A stretch of 64,000 nt of DNA, taken from Aquipseudomonas alcaligenes. GTDB lineage: Bacteria; Pseudomonadota; Gammaproteobacteria; Pseudomonadales; Pseudomonadaceae. The stretch spans positions 115,164 through 179,163 of the forward strand of contig NZ_QJRX01000004.1 of the NCBI RefSeq assembly GCF_003205495.1. Reading direction: 5' to 3'. Below are positions 1 to 8,775 of this stretch, piece by piece. A model generated the notes under the pieces. That model saw nothing but the letters and a program-made list of their open reading frames with translations. It did no database searches and was not told the DNA's origin. A program made the translations under genes and the position numbers. Numbering within the stretch: the stretch's first letter is position 1; every line of letters starts with the position of its first letter.

Positions 1-187
1 GCACGCGACCGGCGAAGCGCTGGGCCTCCTGCACGGCGGTCAGGCTGGCGCCACGACGCACCTGCAGCTGGGCCTGGCCGAAAGGCTCGCGCAGCAGCAC
101 GCCGTGGCGTTTGGCGAAGGCGAAGGGCAGCGAGCGCAAGGTGGGACTTGCGGGAGCCGTCAGGGCGGCGTGGGTATCGGTGGACAT
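1..187 (-). CDS. gspE: Type II secretion ATPase GspE/XcpR, N-terminal part (runs off the window)
   Basis: The 62 visible N-terminal residues include LPFAFAKRHGVLL and a following stretch ending in EAQRFAGRV. This is the pattern at the start of GspE/XcpR N1E domains, the region that docks on the GspL platform. GspE is the cytoplasmic hexameric ATPase that drives pseudopilus assembly in type II secretion. The ATG is at 187 and reads leftwards out of the window, so the Walker motifs are not visible. It is the first gene of the usual xcpR-Z side and lies back to back with gspC-gspD at 6160-8747, but here two extra genes stand between the two sides. The family call rests on a short segment plus context. 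Confidence 0.8.
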   Translation of the reverse strand, partial: MSTDTHAALTAPASPTLRSLPFAFAKRHGVLLREPFGQAQLQVRRGASLTAVQEAQRFAGRV

Positions 188-402
188 GGGCGGATGCGTT
201 CCCCGAACAGAAGATCCATCTTGCTGTTGTTCTTGTTGTTTTTATGGCATGGCCGAGGCGCCAAGTTAACGGATTTGCGCAAAAACTGCAGTGCCGATTT
301 CGCAGGCGGCAGCACAGCCTGGAGTAGAAGTGTGATGGACGTAAGGCGCGCGCCAAAAAACAGCCCCGGCACGGGCCGGGGCTGTTCAGCAAGGGATGAC
401 CC
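188..402. promoter_or_regulatory. Gene-free stretch between gspE and the dioxygenase gene
   Basis: These 215 bp hold the presumed promoter of the gspE operon (minus strand, reading left) and the terminator of the dioxygenase gene at about 355-386. An A/T-rich run sits at about 218-245. I see no convincing ORF; the short frames here are shadows. Confidence 0.5.
355..386 (-). terminator. Intrinsic terminator of the alpha-dioxygenase gene
   Basis: Arms AACAGCCCCGG (359-369) and CCGGGGCTGTT (376-386) form a perfect 11-bp stem with a 6-nt loop. On the minus strand it is followed by six T residues (the A run at 355-360). It lies 16 bp after the stop codon at 403. Confidence 0.85.
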
Positions 403-3144
403 TTATTTGTCTTCGTGACGCTGGTGCTTGAAGAACACCCCGTTGTCGCCGAAGGCCGAAGCGATGAACGGCGAGGTCAGCTCCATCTCGCCTATCTTCA
501 CCGCGCTGTTGCGCCGTTGCTGGGCGTAGCTGCGATTGGTCGACGGCAGGATCGAGGTCTTGATCTCCATCGAGGTGGCGTAGACGTCGTACAGCTTGGT
601 GCCGGCGGTGAGGCTCGTCAGGTCGCTGCGGAAGTCATGCGCCGCACTGGAGAACAGGCTGCGCAGCTCCGGCTTGGGCACGAAGTAGATCTGCGTCGGC
701 GCCTTGACCGAAGTCACGGCCTGGCCGGTCTGGGTCACTTCGGCCATGTCGTCCACGCGCAGCAGGGTCGGCTTGAGGCTGACCAGCGAGAACAGCAGCG
801 TGGTGCCCAGGGTATCGTTGGTCTCCGGCAGGACGAACTGCGACAGCTCGTTGGCGAAGAAGTTGTGGTTGCTGCCCTGCCCGCTCAGGGTGTAGAGCGC
901 GGAGACGTTCTGCGACGGCTTGCCGTCGACGAAGGCCTTCCACGCCAGGCCCGGCTGGAAGCCGTTGGTTGCCGGGTCGCCGGCCACCGACAGGCGCAAC
1001 AGGCCGCTGTCGGCGCCCTGGAACAGGCCGGTGTAGGGATGCCCCGGCACGGCGGTGAACTTGACCTTGGCCATCACGCCATGCGGGTGCATGGCCTTCT
1101 CGTAGCCGGCCGGTGCCACGTCGGACTTGGTCTGCACCTTCTTCCACAGCACCGAACTGATCAGGCCACCGACATCCACCGGCGGAATGACCGGCAGCTG
1201 GCCTTCGACGTACTGGCTGCGCAGGGCGCCGTTGACCCACAGGTTGTCCTGCTTGGCCTTGCCCGGCCAGCTCTCGTAGTCGGCCGGGATGTTCAGACCC
1301 CAGGGCTTGAAGGCGTTTTCCACGCCAGCCAGGCTGTTGACCAGCTGCGGATTGTGGCGTTTGAGCACGTCGACCATGGTGGTGTTCTCGACCCAGGCCA
1401 GGCCCTCGGCGGTGTAGATCTCCGGGCGGTAGTCCTTGGTGTAGAAACGGTCGGTCATCAGGCGCCGCGAGGCGTTCATGATGAAGATCTGGAAGGCCGT
1501 CTCGCCGAAGGCGAAGCCGTCCGGACGCACGGTCTCGGCCAGCATGCCGACCAGGGTGTCGATCTTCTCGATGTCGTTGCCGTAGATGCGCTTTAGGTTG
1601 GCCAGGGTGGCCGGGTCGGTGGTCAGGTCCTCGAACTTGGTGATCGGGTTGAGGCCGATCTCGCGGCGGAACTCGTTGTAGCGCGGCACCCCGCGCTCGC
1701 GGTCACGCAGCACGTCGATGGTCGCCAGGTCGATGTTGCCGACCAGCGGCATGGACAGGTTGCGCAGGAAGTTCGGGTAGTTGTTGAGGGTCAGCGAGCC
1801 CGGGTTGGTGATGCCGAAGGAGTACCACAGGCGATCGGGATTCTCGTAAGCCAGCAGCTCCTCGGCGTCGGCGTCGCGGGTCTCCTGCAGCGGCACGGTG
1901 CGCGCGATGATGTTCGAGCCGATGTCGTAGACATCGACCTTGTCGCGCATCAGCGGGTGCATGCGGTAGACCGCGACGAACTCCTCGGTCAGGGTGTAGG
2001 GCACGCCGTAGTTGTTCGGGTTGGTCGAGCCGACGATGCCGGCCAGGGCATGGTCGATGGCCGAACTGCCGGCCTGGCTGCCGTCGATGCCGAGAATGCG
2101 CAGGACGAAGGAGTTGGAGCTGGCCAGGTCCTCCTGCAGCATGCGCGCCTCTTCCTGATACTTGTCACGCTCCGGACCGGAACCCAGCAGGCCCCACCAG
2201 TTGGCGTACATGGCGCGTTCGGTGACCGGGTTGGCGATCACCGCCGGGGTCCATTCCACGGTGTGGATCTTGGCCATCAGCGCGGAGTTGACCAGGCGCG
2301 CACGGTCGTACAGCCACTGGTCGTCCTTGTCCGGGTACTTCTGCTGGAGCATCGCCGCGATGGCGTTGTGCTCCTTGGTGAACAGCTGGTGCAGCATGCT
2401 CAGGCCGACCCACCAGTTCTCGTTGAAGCCGGTGATCGGCTTGCCGCTGAGGAACTCGGTCGGCAGGGTGCCGTCGGGGTTGATCTTCAGCTTGCCGCCC
2501 TCGAAGGCGCGCACCTTGTCGTTGGTGGCCTTGCTGCTGCCATACAGCTGCGAACCATCCCACCAGTGGGTGTTGTGGTTGCGGTAGGTGGCCGGCTTGC
2601 CGGCCTCGGCCGGGGTACGGGTCGGGTCGGGCTGGGTGCGGCGCACGGACAGGCTGCCGGAGCCGAGCACGTCGCCAGCCGGCAGCGGCACCTGGATCGG
2701 GTTGGCTTCGGCGTTGGGGCCGTGTTCGACCCAGTCATGCACCATGAACTGGATCCAGGAGGCGGCGATGAAGTTGAGGCTGGGCGCCGGCTTGAACTCG
2801 CCACGCGCCATCAGCACGTTACTCACTTCCCGCGGATTGGGACTGAGCAGGGTGTCGGCCTCGGTCTCGCCATGGGTCACGCTGGGGTCGACGTTGCGCC
2901 CGAAGCGGCGGTACACCGAGCCCTCGGCCGGGTTGGCGAGGATGTTACAGGTGCCGTCCTCGGTACGCGCCACCTGGCTGCGGGCATCACAGGTGATGCT
3001 GGCGTTGGCCGCGGGCAGGTTGTCGACGTCGAACAGGTTGTTCTTGAACAGCACGTCGCGCTCGAGCGCGAGCGTGATCAGGCCGGCATAGATGCCCAGG
3101 GTGCCGAACTTGACCAAGCCCGGCCACGTGACCCAAACAGACAT
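403..3144 (-). CDS. Fatty-acid alpha-dioxygenase-like haem peroxidase with C-terminal catalase-like domain
   Basis: A 913-residue protein. Residues 125-600 carry the marks of the plant alpha-dioxygenase branch of the animal haem peroxidase/cyclooxygenase superfamily. These are the distal-haem motif QFMVHDW (His136), HWWDGSQLYGS (193-203), FTKEHN (255-260), the catalytic-Tyr/proximal-His motif YRMH (Tyr393, His396), RDRERGVPRYNEFRR (480-494) and ETAFQIF (548-554). Alpha-dioxygenases add O2 to the alpha carbon of fatty acids, giving 2-hydroperoxy acids. Residues 685-770 and the C-terminal end resemble the catalase-like fold: HPHG (686-689), LLRLS (715-719), FQPGLAWKAFVDG (729-741) and FFKHQR near the end. 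I do not see the catalase proximal Tyr motif. Residues 8-27 are hydrophobic and may be an N-terminal anchor; there is no classical cleavable signal. It lies 118 bp downstream of a MalT-like regulator on the same strand, inside the T2SS locus. The family call is firm; substrate, product and localisation are unknown. Confidence 0.88.
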   Translation of the reverse strand: MSVWVTWPGLVKFGTLGIYAGLITLALERDVLFKNNLFDVDNLPAANASITCDARSQVARTEDGTCNILANPAEGSVYRRFGRNVDPSVTHGETEADTLLSPNPREVSNVLMARGEFKPAPSLNFIAASWIQFMVHDWVEHGPNAEANPIQVPLPAGDVLGSGSLSVRRTQPDPTRTPAEAGKPATYRNHNTHWWDGSQLYGSSKATNDKVRAFEGGKLKINPDGTLPTEFLSGKPITGFNENWWVGLSMLHQLFTKEHNAIAAMLQQKYPDKDDQWLYDRARLVNSALMAKIHTVEWTPAVIANPVTERAMYANWWGLLGSGPERDKYQEEARMLQEDLASSNSFVLRILGIDGSQAGSSAIDHALAGIVGSTNPNNYGVPYTLTEEFVAVYRMHPLMRDKVDVYDIGSNIIARTVPLQETRDADAEELLAYENPDRLWYSFGITNPGSLTLNNYPNFLRNLSMPLVGNIDLATIDVLRDRERGVPRYNEFRREIGLNPITKFEDLTTDPATLANLKRIYGNDIEKIDTLVGMLAETVRPDGFAFGETAFQIFIMNASRRLMTDRFYTKDYRPEIYTAEGLAWVENTTMVDVLKRHNPQLVNSLAGVENAFKPWGLNIPADYESWPGKAKQDNLWVNGALRSQYVEGQLPVIPPVDVGGLISSVLWKKVQTKSDVAPAGYEKAMHPHGVMAKVKFTAVPGHPYTGLFQGADSGLLRLSVAGDPATNGFQPGLAWKAFVDGKPSQNVSALYTLSGQGSNHNFFANELSQFVLPETNDTLGTTLLFSLVSLKPTLLRVDDMAEVTQTGQAVTSVKAPTQIYFVPKPELRSLFSSAAHDFRSDLTSLTAGTKLYDVYATSMEIKTSILPSTNRSYAQQRRNSAVKIGEMELTSPFIASAFGDNGVFFKHQRHEDK

Positions 3145-3262
3145 GGCGATATCTCCCGATTTCTTCTTGTACTAATGGGGTTGCTTGCCGGCTTTTCCGG
3201 CAGGCGGGAGATTAGGCAGTTGCGCGCGCCCCTCCCCCCTCCCCGGGGAGGGGCATGGCGCA

Positions 3263-5896
3263 TTAGCCGTTGCGGGCCTGCATGGCGAGGATGGCTTCGG
3301 TACGCCCGGAGAGGCTCAGCTTCGAGTAGATGTTCTTCAGGTGCCACTTGGTGGTGGACAGGGCAATGCCGGTGCTGACGCTGATCTCGCTGTTGGACAG
3401 CCCCTTGAGCAGGCAGGCGAAGATCGCCGCCTCCTTGTCGGTGAGCTGTTTCAGCGACTCGGACAGGAGCGCCGGCGGCGCCTGGCCTGTGCCCTGGAGG
3501 AAGTCGGCGTAGGCCTCGCGATAGGCCTCCGGCGCCTGCAGCCGGCCCGAGCGCAGCAGGCCGAACACCGCCTCGGCGAAGCCGGGCGCCTCGTCGAATA
3601 CCGAGCGGTTGATGTTGACGATGCCGAAGCGCTCGACCAGCGCCAGCAGGGCCCTGTCCTGCTCGTCCGCCCCCAGCTGCGGGGCGTTCAGCACCAGCAG
3701 GTTGGCCTCCACCACCAGCGCACGGGCCTTCATCTCGCTGTTCTGCAGCGCCTGCGCCAGCACCTTGAGGATGCGGCAGGCGCGCGGCTGGGCGCCGCGC
3801 ATCACCAGCCAGTACACAGCGGCCAGACCGTAGCGCTCCCAGCACTCTTCATAGGGGCGCACCCTCTCCCACTCGCCGGCGGCCAGGCGCTCCTCGATAC
3901 CCAGGCGCTGGGCCAGGGCGTCTAGCGCCGCCGGGCGCCCGTCGAGATAGGCCTGACGCATGCTCTCCTGCGCCGCCTGGCTGGCGAAGCGCGCGTAGTT
4001 ACCCAGTTGCAGGATGCGTGACAGCTGCTCCAGCAGGCGCGTAGCGCGGCCCTGGGACTGGCGCCGGTGAAGCAGGCGCGACAGGGTGATGTGCACGGTG
4101 GCGATGGTCTCGGTGGCCGAGGACGACGTGACCATGGCCATCAGGTCCTCGCACAGCTGCTGGGCGGCGACCAGCTGGTTCTGCTCGTACAGCGCCACCA
4201 CCATGGCGGTGGCACGGTTGACCCAGGCCGGCGAGGAGCGCTCGGTGCGCTGGTAATCCAGGCAGACATCCTTGCGCGCGCTGGTAGCGCGCCCGGCGTT
4301 GCGGTTGCACAGGGCGATGATCAGGTCGGCGTAGCTCTCCAGGAACAGCTGGCCGGTGCTGGCCAGCAACGCCTTGGCCTCCAGCGCCAGCTGGATCGAC
4401 TGCTCCAGGCGGCCGTGCATCAGGTGGTGATAGGCGAGGATGCTCAGCGCCAGGGCACGGATGTCCGAGGCGACGCCCGCGGCCAGCAGGTCGGACCAGC
4501 GCTGGCCGGGGTCGAAGGCCAGGTCGTGCTGGAACAGCTCCAGGTTGAGCGCCAGCAGCTGGCGGGTCGGCTCCTCCAGGCCCGGCTGGCCGGCGCAGCG
4601 CGCCACCAGTTCGTCCAGGCAGTAGCGCGCCCGGTGGAAACGCCGCGACAGGGTCAGGGCATAGGTCATCGGCACCAGCAGGCGCGACTGTGCGCAGAGT
4701 TCTGCCTCGCTCAGCGGTTCCAGCCACTTCAGCACCTCGGCGAAGTGACCGCTGCGCACCCATTGCTCGCAGGCCTCGCCCAGCAGGCCGTGGAACAACG
4801 CGCGATCGCCACTGCGCTGGGCATGCTGCAGGGCCAGTTCCAGGTCACCACGCTGCTGCAGCACCAGGGCTGCCCGCCGATGCAGTTGCGCCACTTCCTG
4901 CGGTTTGTACATGGCCAGGCGCCGGGCGAGGAAATCGTGCAACAGGGCATGGTAGCGGTAGCAGCCGGGGTACTCGTCCACCGGCAGCATGAACAGTTCG
5001 CGCGCCGCCAGATCCTCCAGCAGCAGGGCCGAACCGCTGCGATCGAGCACCCGGTCGCACAGCTCGCCGTCGAAGCGCTCGAAGATCGCGCTGCACAGCA
5101 GGAAGTCATGCAGCTGTGGCGACAGCTTCTTCAGCACCACGTGGCCGAAGTAGTCGACTATCTCCGGATGGCCGCCACCGAAACGCTGCAGGGCCTCGGT
5201 ACCGAAGCGCGCATAGGCCATCAGGGCCATCTTCACCCCGACCATCCAGCCCTCGGTCATGGCCATCAGGCTGCCGACATAGGCCGGGCTGAGATCAGGA
5301 CCACCCAGGTAGGCATTGAGGTGCTGGATCTGCACTGGCGACAGGCGCATGTCGTGCTGGTCGATGCACAGCAGCTTGTTGTCCAGCTTCAGGCGGCTGA
5401 GGGAGAACCCCGGATGGTTGCGCCCGGACAGTATGACCCGGGTGTTGCCCGCCAGGCGTTCGAGCATGGCCGAGAGCACGTCGAGGATGATCGGCTGGCC
5501 GATGCACTGGAAGTCGTCGAGGACCAGGTAAAGGCGCCTCTCGATACGATTCAGCGCGTCGGCCAGGTACTCGCCGAGCACCTCGGGTGACTGGTGCATC
5601 TCGGCGGCGAAGGGGTTGAACCAGGACAGGTCGAAGTCCTCGACCTGGGCGCGGATGTTTTCGGCCAGGTGGCGAAAGAAGCGTACCGGCTCGTTGTCAC
5701 GCGCCTGCAGTGAATAGTGCACCACACTCCCGAAGGGGCGGTCGGCCTGCCACTGGGCCAGCAGGGTCGACTTGCCGGAGCCTGCGGGCGCCAGCAATAA
5801 CGTCAGGGGAAACTGCTCGCTACGGCAGAGCAGTTCCAGCAGCTCCGCGCGTGCAAACCCCACGGGAGCCGCGACGGGCGGCTTGCGATCTTCCAT
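3263..5896 (-). CDS. MalT-type LuxR-family ATP-dependent transcriptional regulator
   Basis: An 877-residue protein with the MalT/LAL layout. A P-loop APAGSGKST lies at residues 36-44 and a Walker B strand LYLVLDDFQ at about 122-130 (STAND NTPase). A long helical TPR-like sensor region covers about 340-790, and a C-terminal LuxR helix-turn-helix about 810-870 (LTDKEAAIFACLLKGLSN, then the recognition helix). Such proteins bind ATP and a small inducer, oligomerise and activate transcription. It reads toward the dioxygenase gene and is divergent from gspC, so either or both are plausible targets. From memory, a MalT-like ORF has been reported between the xcp operons of P. alcaligenes; that recollection needs checking. 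The inducer cannot be read from the sequence. Confidence 0.88.
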   Translation of the reverse strand: MEDRKPPVAAPVGFARAELLELLCRSEQFPLTLLLAPAGSGKSTLLAQWQADRPFGSVVHYSLQARDNEPVRFFRHLAENIRAQVEDFDLSWFNPFAAEMHQSPEVLGEYLADALNRIERRLYLVLDDFQCIGQPIILDVLSAMLERLAGNTRVILSGRNHPGFSLSRLKLDNKLLCIDQHDMRLSPVQIQHLNAYLGGPDLSPAYVGSLMAMTEGWMVGVKMALMAYARFGTEALQRFGGGHPEIVDYFGHVVLKKLSPQLHDFLLCSAIFERFDGELCDRVLDRSGSALLLEDLAARELFMLPVDEYPGCYRYHALLHDFLARRLAMYKPQEVAQLHRRAALVLQQRGDLELALQHAQRSGDRALFHGLLGEACEQWVRSGHFAEVLKWLEPLSEAELCAQSRLLVPMTYALTLSRRFHRARYCLDELVARCAGQPGLEEPTRQLLALNLELFQHDLAFDPGQRWSDLLAAGVASDIRALALSILAYHHLMHGRLEQSIQLALEAKALLASTGQLFLESYADLIIALCNRNAGRATSARKDVCLDYQRTERSSPAWVNRATAMVVALYEQNQLVAAQQLCEDLMAMVTSSSATETIATVHITLSRLLHRRQSQGRATRLLEQLSRILQLGNYARFASQAAQESMRQAYLDGRPAALDALAQRLGIEERLAAGEWERVRPYEECWERYGLAAVYWLVMRGAQPRACRILKVLAQALQNSEMKARALVVEANLLVLNAPQLGADEQDRALLALVERFGIVNINRSVFDEAPGFAEAVFGLLRSGRLQAPEAYREAYADFLQGTGQAPPALLSESLKQLTDKEAAIFACLLKGLSNSEISVSTGIALSTTKWHLKNIYSKLSLSGRTEAILAMQARNG

Positions 5897-6159
5897 GGCG
5901 GTGATCCGTCTGGCTTATTGTTATTGTTGAACGGGAAGCACGTGGGGCCGATGATAGCGACTCGTTCGCCGGAAGTTTCGAAATGTTTCACGCTTCCGGC
6001 GCAGCGGAGAGTGCACCAGCGCGCAGATAGGCGACGCGAATACGCCATGGACGAAGGACTTGCGTTAAGGTTGCCTGCGCCCGCAGAGTACGGGCCGGAT
6101 TGCGAGACGCCGAGCAGAGCGTCCGCACAGAATAAGAAGAACACCGGGGGATCCATGCC
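5897..6159. promoter_or_regulatory. Divergent control region between the MalT-like regulator and gspC
   Basis: 263 bp without a gene. It contains an inverted repeat with 8-bp arms, GCCGGAAG (5968-5975) and CTTCCGGC (5993-6000), 17 bp apart. An inner 8-bp palindrome TTTCGAAA lies at 5976-5983. This would suit an operator for the adjacent LuxR-type protein or a stem-loop; which one is not decided by the sequence. Confidence 0.35.
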
Positions 6160-6801
6160 TTGAGTAGCACCCGCACCCGCCTGCCCGCCTGGCTGCAGCG
6201 CCACGGCGTGACCGGCCTCTGCCTGCTCGTGGTGCTGCTCATCACCCTCAGCCTGAGCAAGCAGAGCGTCGATTTCCTTCGCCTGCTGCGCAGCGAGGCT
6301 GCGCCGCCAGCGGCTCCGGCAAGCATCGCCGAGCGCCAACCGCTGTCCATCCAGCGCCTGCAGTATCTGTTCGGTACGCCCGCGGCCAGGCCGCGCGGCG
6401 ACCAGGCCGCCCCCGCTACCCGACAGCAGATGACCCTGCTGGCCAGCTTCGTCAACCCGGATGCAGCACGCTCCGCGGCGATCATCCAGGTCGCCGGCGA
6501 CAAGCCCAAGCGCATCGCCGTGGGCGAGCAGGTCAACGCCAGTACCCGCCTGCAGGCCGTCTATCAGGACCACGTGGTGCTCGACCGCGGCGGCGTCGAG
6601 GAGAGCCTGCGCTTCCCCGCCGTGCGCCAGCCCTCGCTGACGCCGGCCTACTCGGCGCTGGAGCCCACCGCCAGTCAACTGGAACAGCTGCAGGACGAGG
6701 ACGTCCAGGCCCTGCAGGAGCGCATCCAGAACCTTCAACAACGCATGGAAGGCGGCGACATCCCGCAGCCCGAAATACCGGAAGCCGAAGACAGCCCATG
6801 A
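6160..6801 (+). CDS. gspC: Type II secretion inner-membrane protein GspC/XcpP
   Basis: A 213-residue protein with one membrane segment at about 17-34. The periplasmic homology region (about 60-155) contains LFGTP, LLASFVNPD, KRIAVGEQV and VVLDRGGVEESL. The tail (about 165-195) is a short Gln/Glu-rich coiled coil. There is no PDZ domain, as in Pseudomonas XcpP. GspC links the inner-membrane platform to the secretin GspD, which follows with a 4-nt ATGA overlap. The only in-frame start is a TTG at 6160, preceded by a GGGGG run 9 nt upstream; an ATG at 6155 is out of frame and hits a stop after two codons. Confidence 0.88.
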   Translation: MSSTRTRLPAWLQRHGVTGLCLLVVLLITLSLSKQSVDFLRLLRSEAAPPAAPASIAERQPLSIQRLQYLFGTPAARPRGDQAAPATRQQMTLLASFVNPDAARSAAIIQVAGDKPKRIAVGEQVNASTRLQAVYQDHVVLDRGGVEESLRFPAVRQPSLTPAYSALEPTASQLEQLQDEDVQALQERIQNLQQRMEGGDIPQPEIPEAEDSP

Positions 6802-8747
6802 TCGACTCCAGAATCCCGCCGCACAAACGCCTGCCCCTCGCCCTGCTGCTGGCCGCGAGCTGCCTCGCCGCCCCGCTGCCGCTCGTCCATGCCGCCGAGC
6901 CGGTGGCGGTGAGCCAGGGCGCCGAGACCTGGACCATCAACATGAAGGACGCCGATATCCGCGACTTCATCGATCAGGTGGCGCAGATCTCCGGCGAGAC
7001 CTTCGTCGTCGATCCGCGGGTCAAGGGTCAGGTCACGGTGATCTCCAAGACCCCGCTGGGCCTGGAGGAGGTCTACCAGCTGTTCCTCTCGGTGATGAGC
7101 ACCCATGGCTTCAGCGTGCTGGCCCAGGGCGACCAGGCGCGCATCGTGCCGGTCACCGAGGCGCGCAGCGGCGCCAACAGCAGCCGCAGCGCGCCGGACG
7201 ATGTGCAGACCGAGCTGATCCAGGTGCAGCACACCTCGGTCAACGAACTGATCCCGCTGATCCGCCCGCTGGTGCCGCAGAACGGCCACCTGGCTGCTGT
7301 GGCCGCCTCCAACGCGCTGATCATCAGCGACCGCCGGGCCAATATCGAACGCATCCGCGAACTGATCGCCGAGCTCGACGCCCAGGGCGGCGGCGACTAC
7401 AACGTGATCAACCTGCAACATGCCTGGGTACTGGACGCCGCCGAGGCACTGAACAACGCGGTGATGCGCAACGAGAAGAACAGCGCCGGCACCCGGGTGA
7501 TCGCCGACGCCCGCACCAACCGCCTGATCCTCCTCGGCCCGCCGGCCGCCCGCCAGCGCCTGGCCAACCTGGCCCGCTCGCTGGACATTCCCAGCACCCG
7601 TTCGGCCAATGCGCGGGTGATTCGCCTGCGCCACAGCGACGCCAAGAGCCTGGCCGAGACCCTGGGCGACATCTCCGAGGGATTGAAGACCGCGGAGGGT
7701 GGTGGCGAAGCCGCCAGCAGCAAGCCGCAGAACATCCTGATCCGCGCCGACGAGAGCCTCAATGCCCTGGTCCTGCTGGCCGATCCGGACACCGTGGCGA
7801 CCCTAGAGGAAATCGTGCGCAATCTCGACGTACCGCGCGCCCAGGTGATGGTCGAGGCGGCCATCGTGGAAATCTCCGGGGACATCAGCGACGCTCTCGG
7901 CGTGCAGTGGGCGGTGGATGCCCGCGGCGGCACCGGCGGTCTCGGCGGGGTCAACTTCGGCAATACCGGGCTGTCGGTGGGCACCGTGCTCAAGGCCATC
8001 CAGAACGAGGAAATCCCCGATGACCTGACCCTGCCGGACGGCGCCATCATCGGCATCGGCACCGAGAACTTCGGCGCGCTGATCACCGCCCTCTCCGCCA
8101 ACAGCAAGAGCAACCTGCTGTCCACGCCCAGCCTGCTGACCCTGGACAACCAGGAGGCGGAAATCCTGGTCGGGCAGAACGTGCCTTTCCAGACCGGCTC
8201 CTACACCACCGACGCCTCGGGGGCGAACAACCCCTTCACCACCATCGAGCGCGAGGACATCGGCGTGACCCTCAAGGTCACCCCGCACATCAACGACGGC
8301 GCCACCCTGCGCCTGGAAGTGGAACAGGAGATCTCCTCCATCGCCCCCAGCGCCGGGGTCAACGCCCAGGCGGTGGACCTGGTGACCAACAAGCGCTCGA
8401 TCAAGAGCGTGATCCTGGCCGACGATGGCCAGGTCATAGTGCTGGGCGGACTGATCCAGGACGACGTCACCAGCACCGACTCCAAGGTGCCGCTGCTGGG
8501 TGACATCCCGCTGATCGGCCGGCTGTTCCGCTCGACCAAGGACACCCACGTCAAGCGCAACCTGATGGTGTTCCTGCGCCCGACCATCGTCCGCGACCGC
8601 GCCGGCATGGCCGCGCTGTCGGGCAAGAAGTACAGCGATATCAGCGTGCTGGGTGCCGACGAGGATGGCCACAGCAGCCTACCGGGCAGCGCCGAGCGCC
8701 TGTTCGACAAACCCGGCGCCGGTGCCGTGGACCTGCGCGACCAGTAA
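6798..8747 (+). CDS. gspD: Type II secretion outer-membrane secretin GspD/XcpQ
   Basis: A 649-residue protein with an N-terminal Sec signal (basic start, hydrophobic core to about residue 33, LVHA-AEP cleavage region). N0-N3 periplasmic domains follow (DADIRDFIDQVAQISGETFVVDP, RTNRLILLGP and repeats). The C-terminal secretin domain includes VEAAIVEISGD, NLLSTPSLLTLDN, EILVGQNVPFQTG and IVLGGLIQDD. It forms the multimeric outer-membrane channel for folded exoproteins. Length matches XcpQ. It is coupled to gspC by ATGA. No terminator is seen in the 28 bp before the convergent glsB-like gene. Confidence 0.96.
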   Translation: MIDSRIPPHKRLPLALLLAASCLAAPLPLVHAAEPVAVSQGAETWTINMKDADIRDFIDQVAQISGETFVVDPRVKGQVTVISKTPLGLEEVYQLFLSVMSTHGFSVLAQGDQARIVPVTEARSGANSSRSAPDDVQTELIQVQHTSVNELIPLIRPLVPQNGHLAAVAASNALIISDRRANIERIRELIAELDAQGGGDYNVINLQHAWVLDAAEALNNAVMRNEKNSAGTRVIADARTNRLILLGPPAARQRLANLARSLDIPSTRSANARVIRLRHSDAKSLAETLGDISEGLKTAEGGGEAASSKPQNILIRADESLNALVLLADPDTVATLEEIVRNLDVPRAQVMVEAAIVEISGDISDALGVQWAVDARGGTGGLGGVNFGNTGLSVGTVLKAIQNEEIPDDLTLPDGAIIGIGTENFGALITALSANSKSNLLSTPSLLTLDNQEAEILVGQNVPFQTGSYTTDASGANNPFTTIEREDIGVTLKVTPHINDGATLRLEVEQEISSIAPSAGVNAQAVDLVTNKRSIKSVILADDGQVIVLGGLIQDDVTSTDSKVPLLGDIPLIGRLFRSTKDTHVKRNLMVFLRPTIVRDRAGMAALSGKKYSDISVLGADEDGHSSLPGSAERLFDKPGAGAVDLRDQ

Positions 8748-8775
8748 TGGGCGGCGGGACGGCGTCCCGCCAGCG

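Noticed and set aside
415..1596. A 393-codon plus-strand frame at the start of the window
   Set aside because: It is antisense to the C-terminal catalase-like part of the dioxygenase and has no family features or RBS.
4067..5590. A 507-codon plus-strand frame
   Set aside because: Antisense to the MalT-like regulator, with low-complexity Gln/His/Ala composition.
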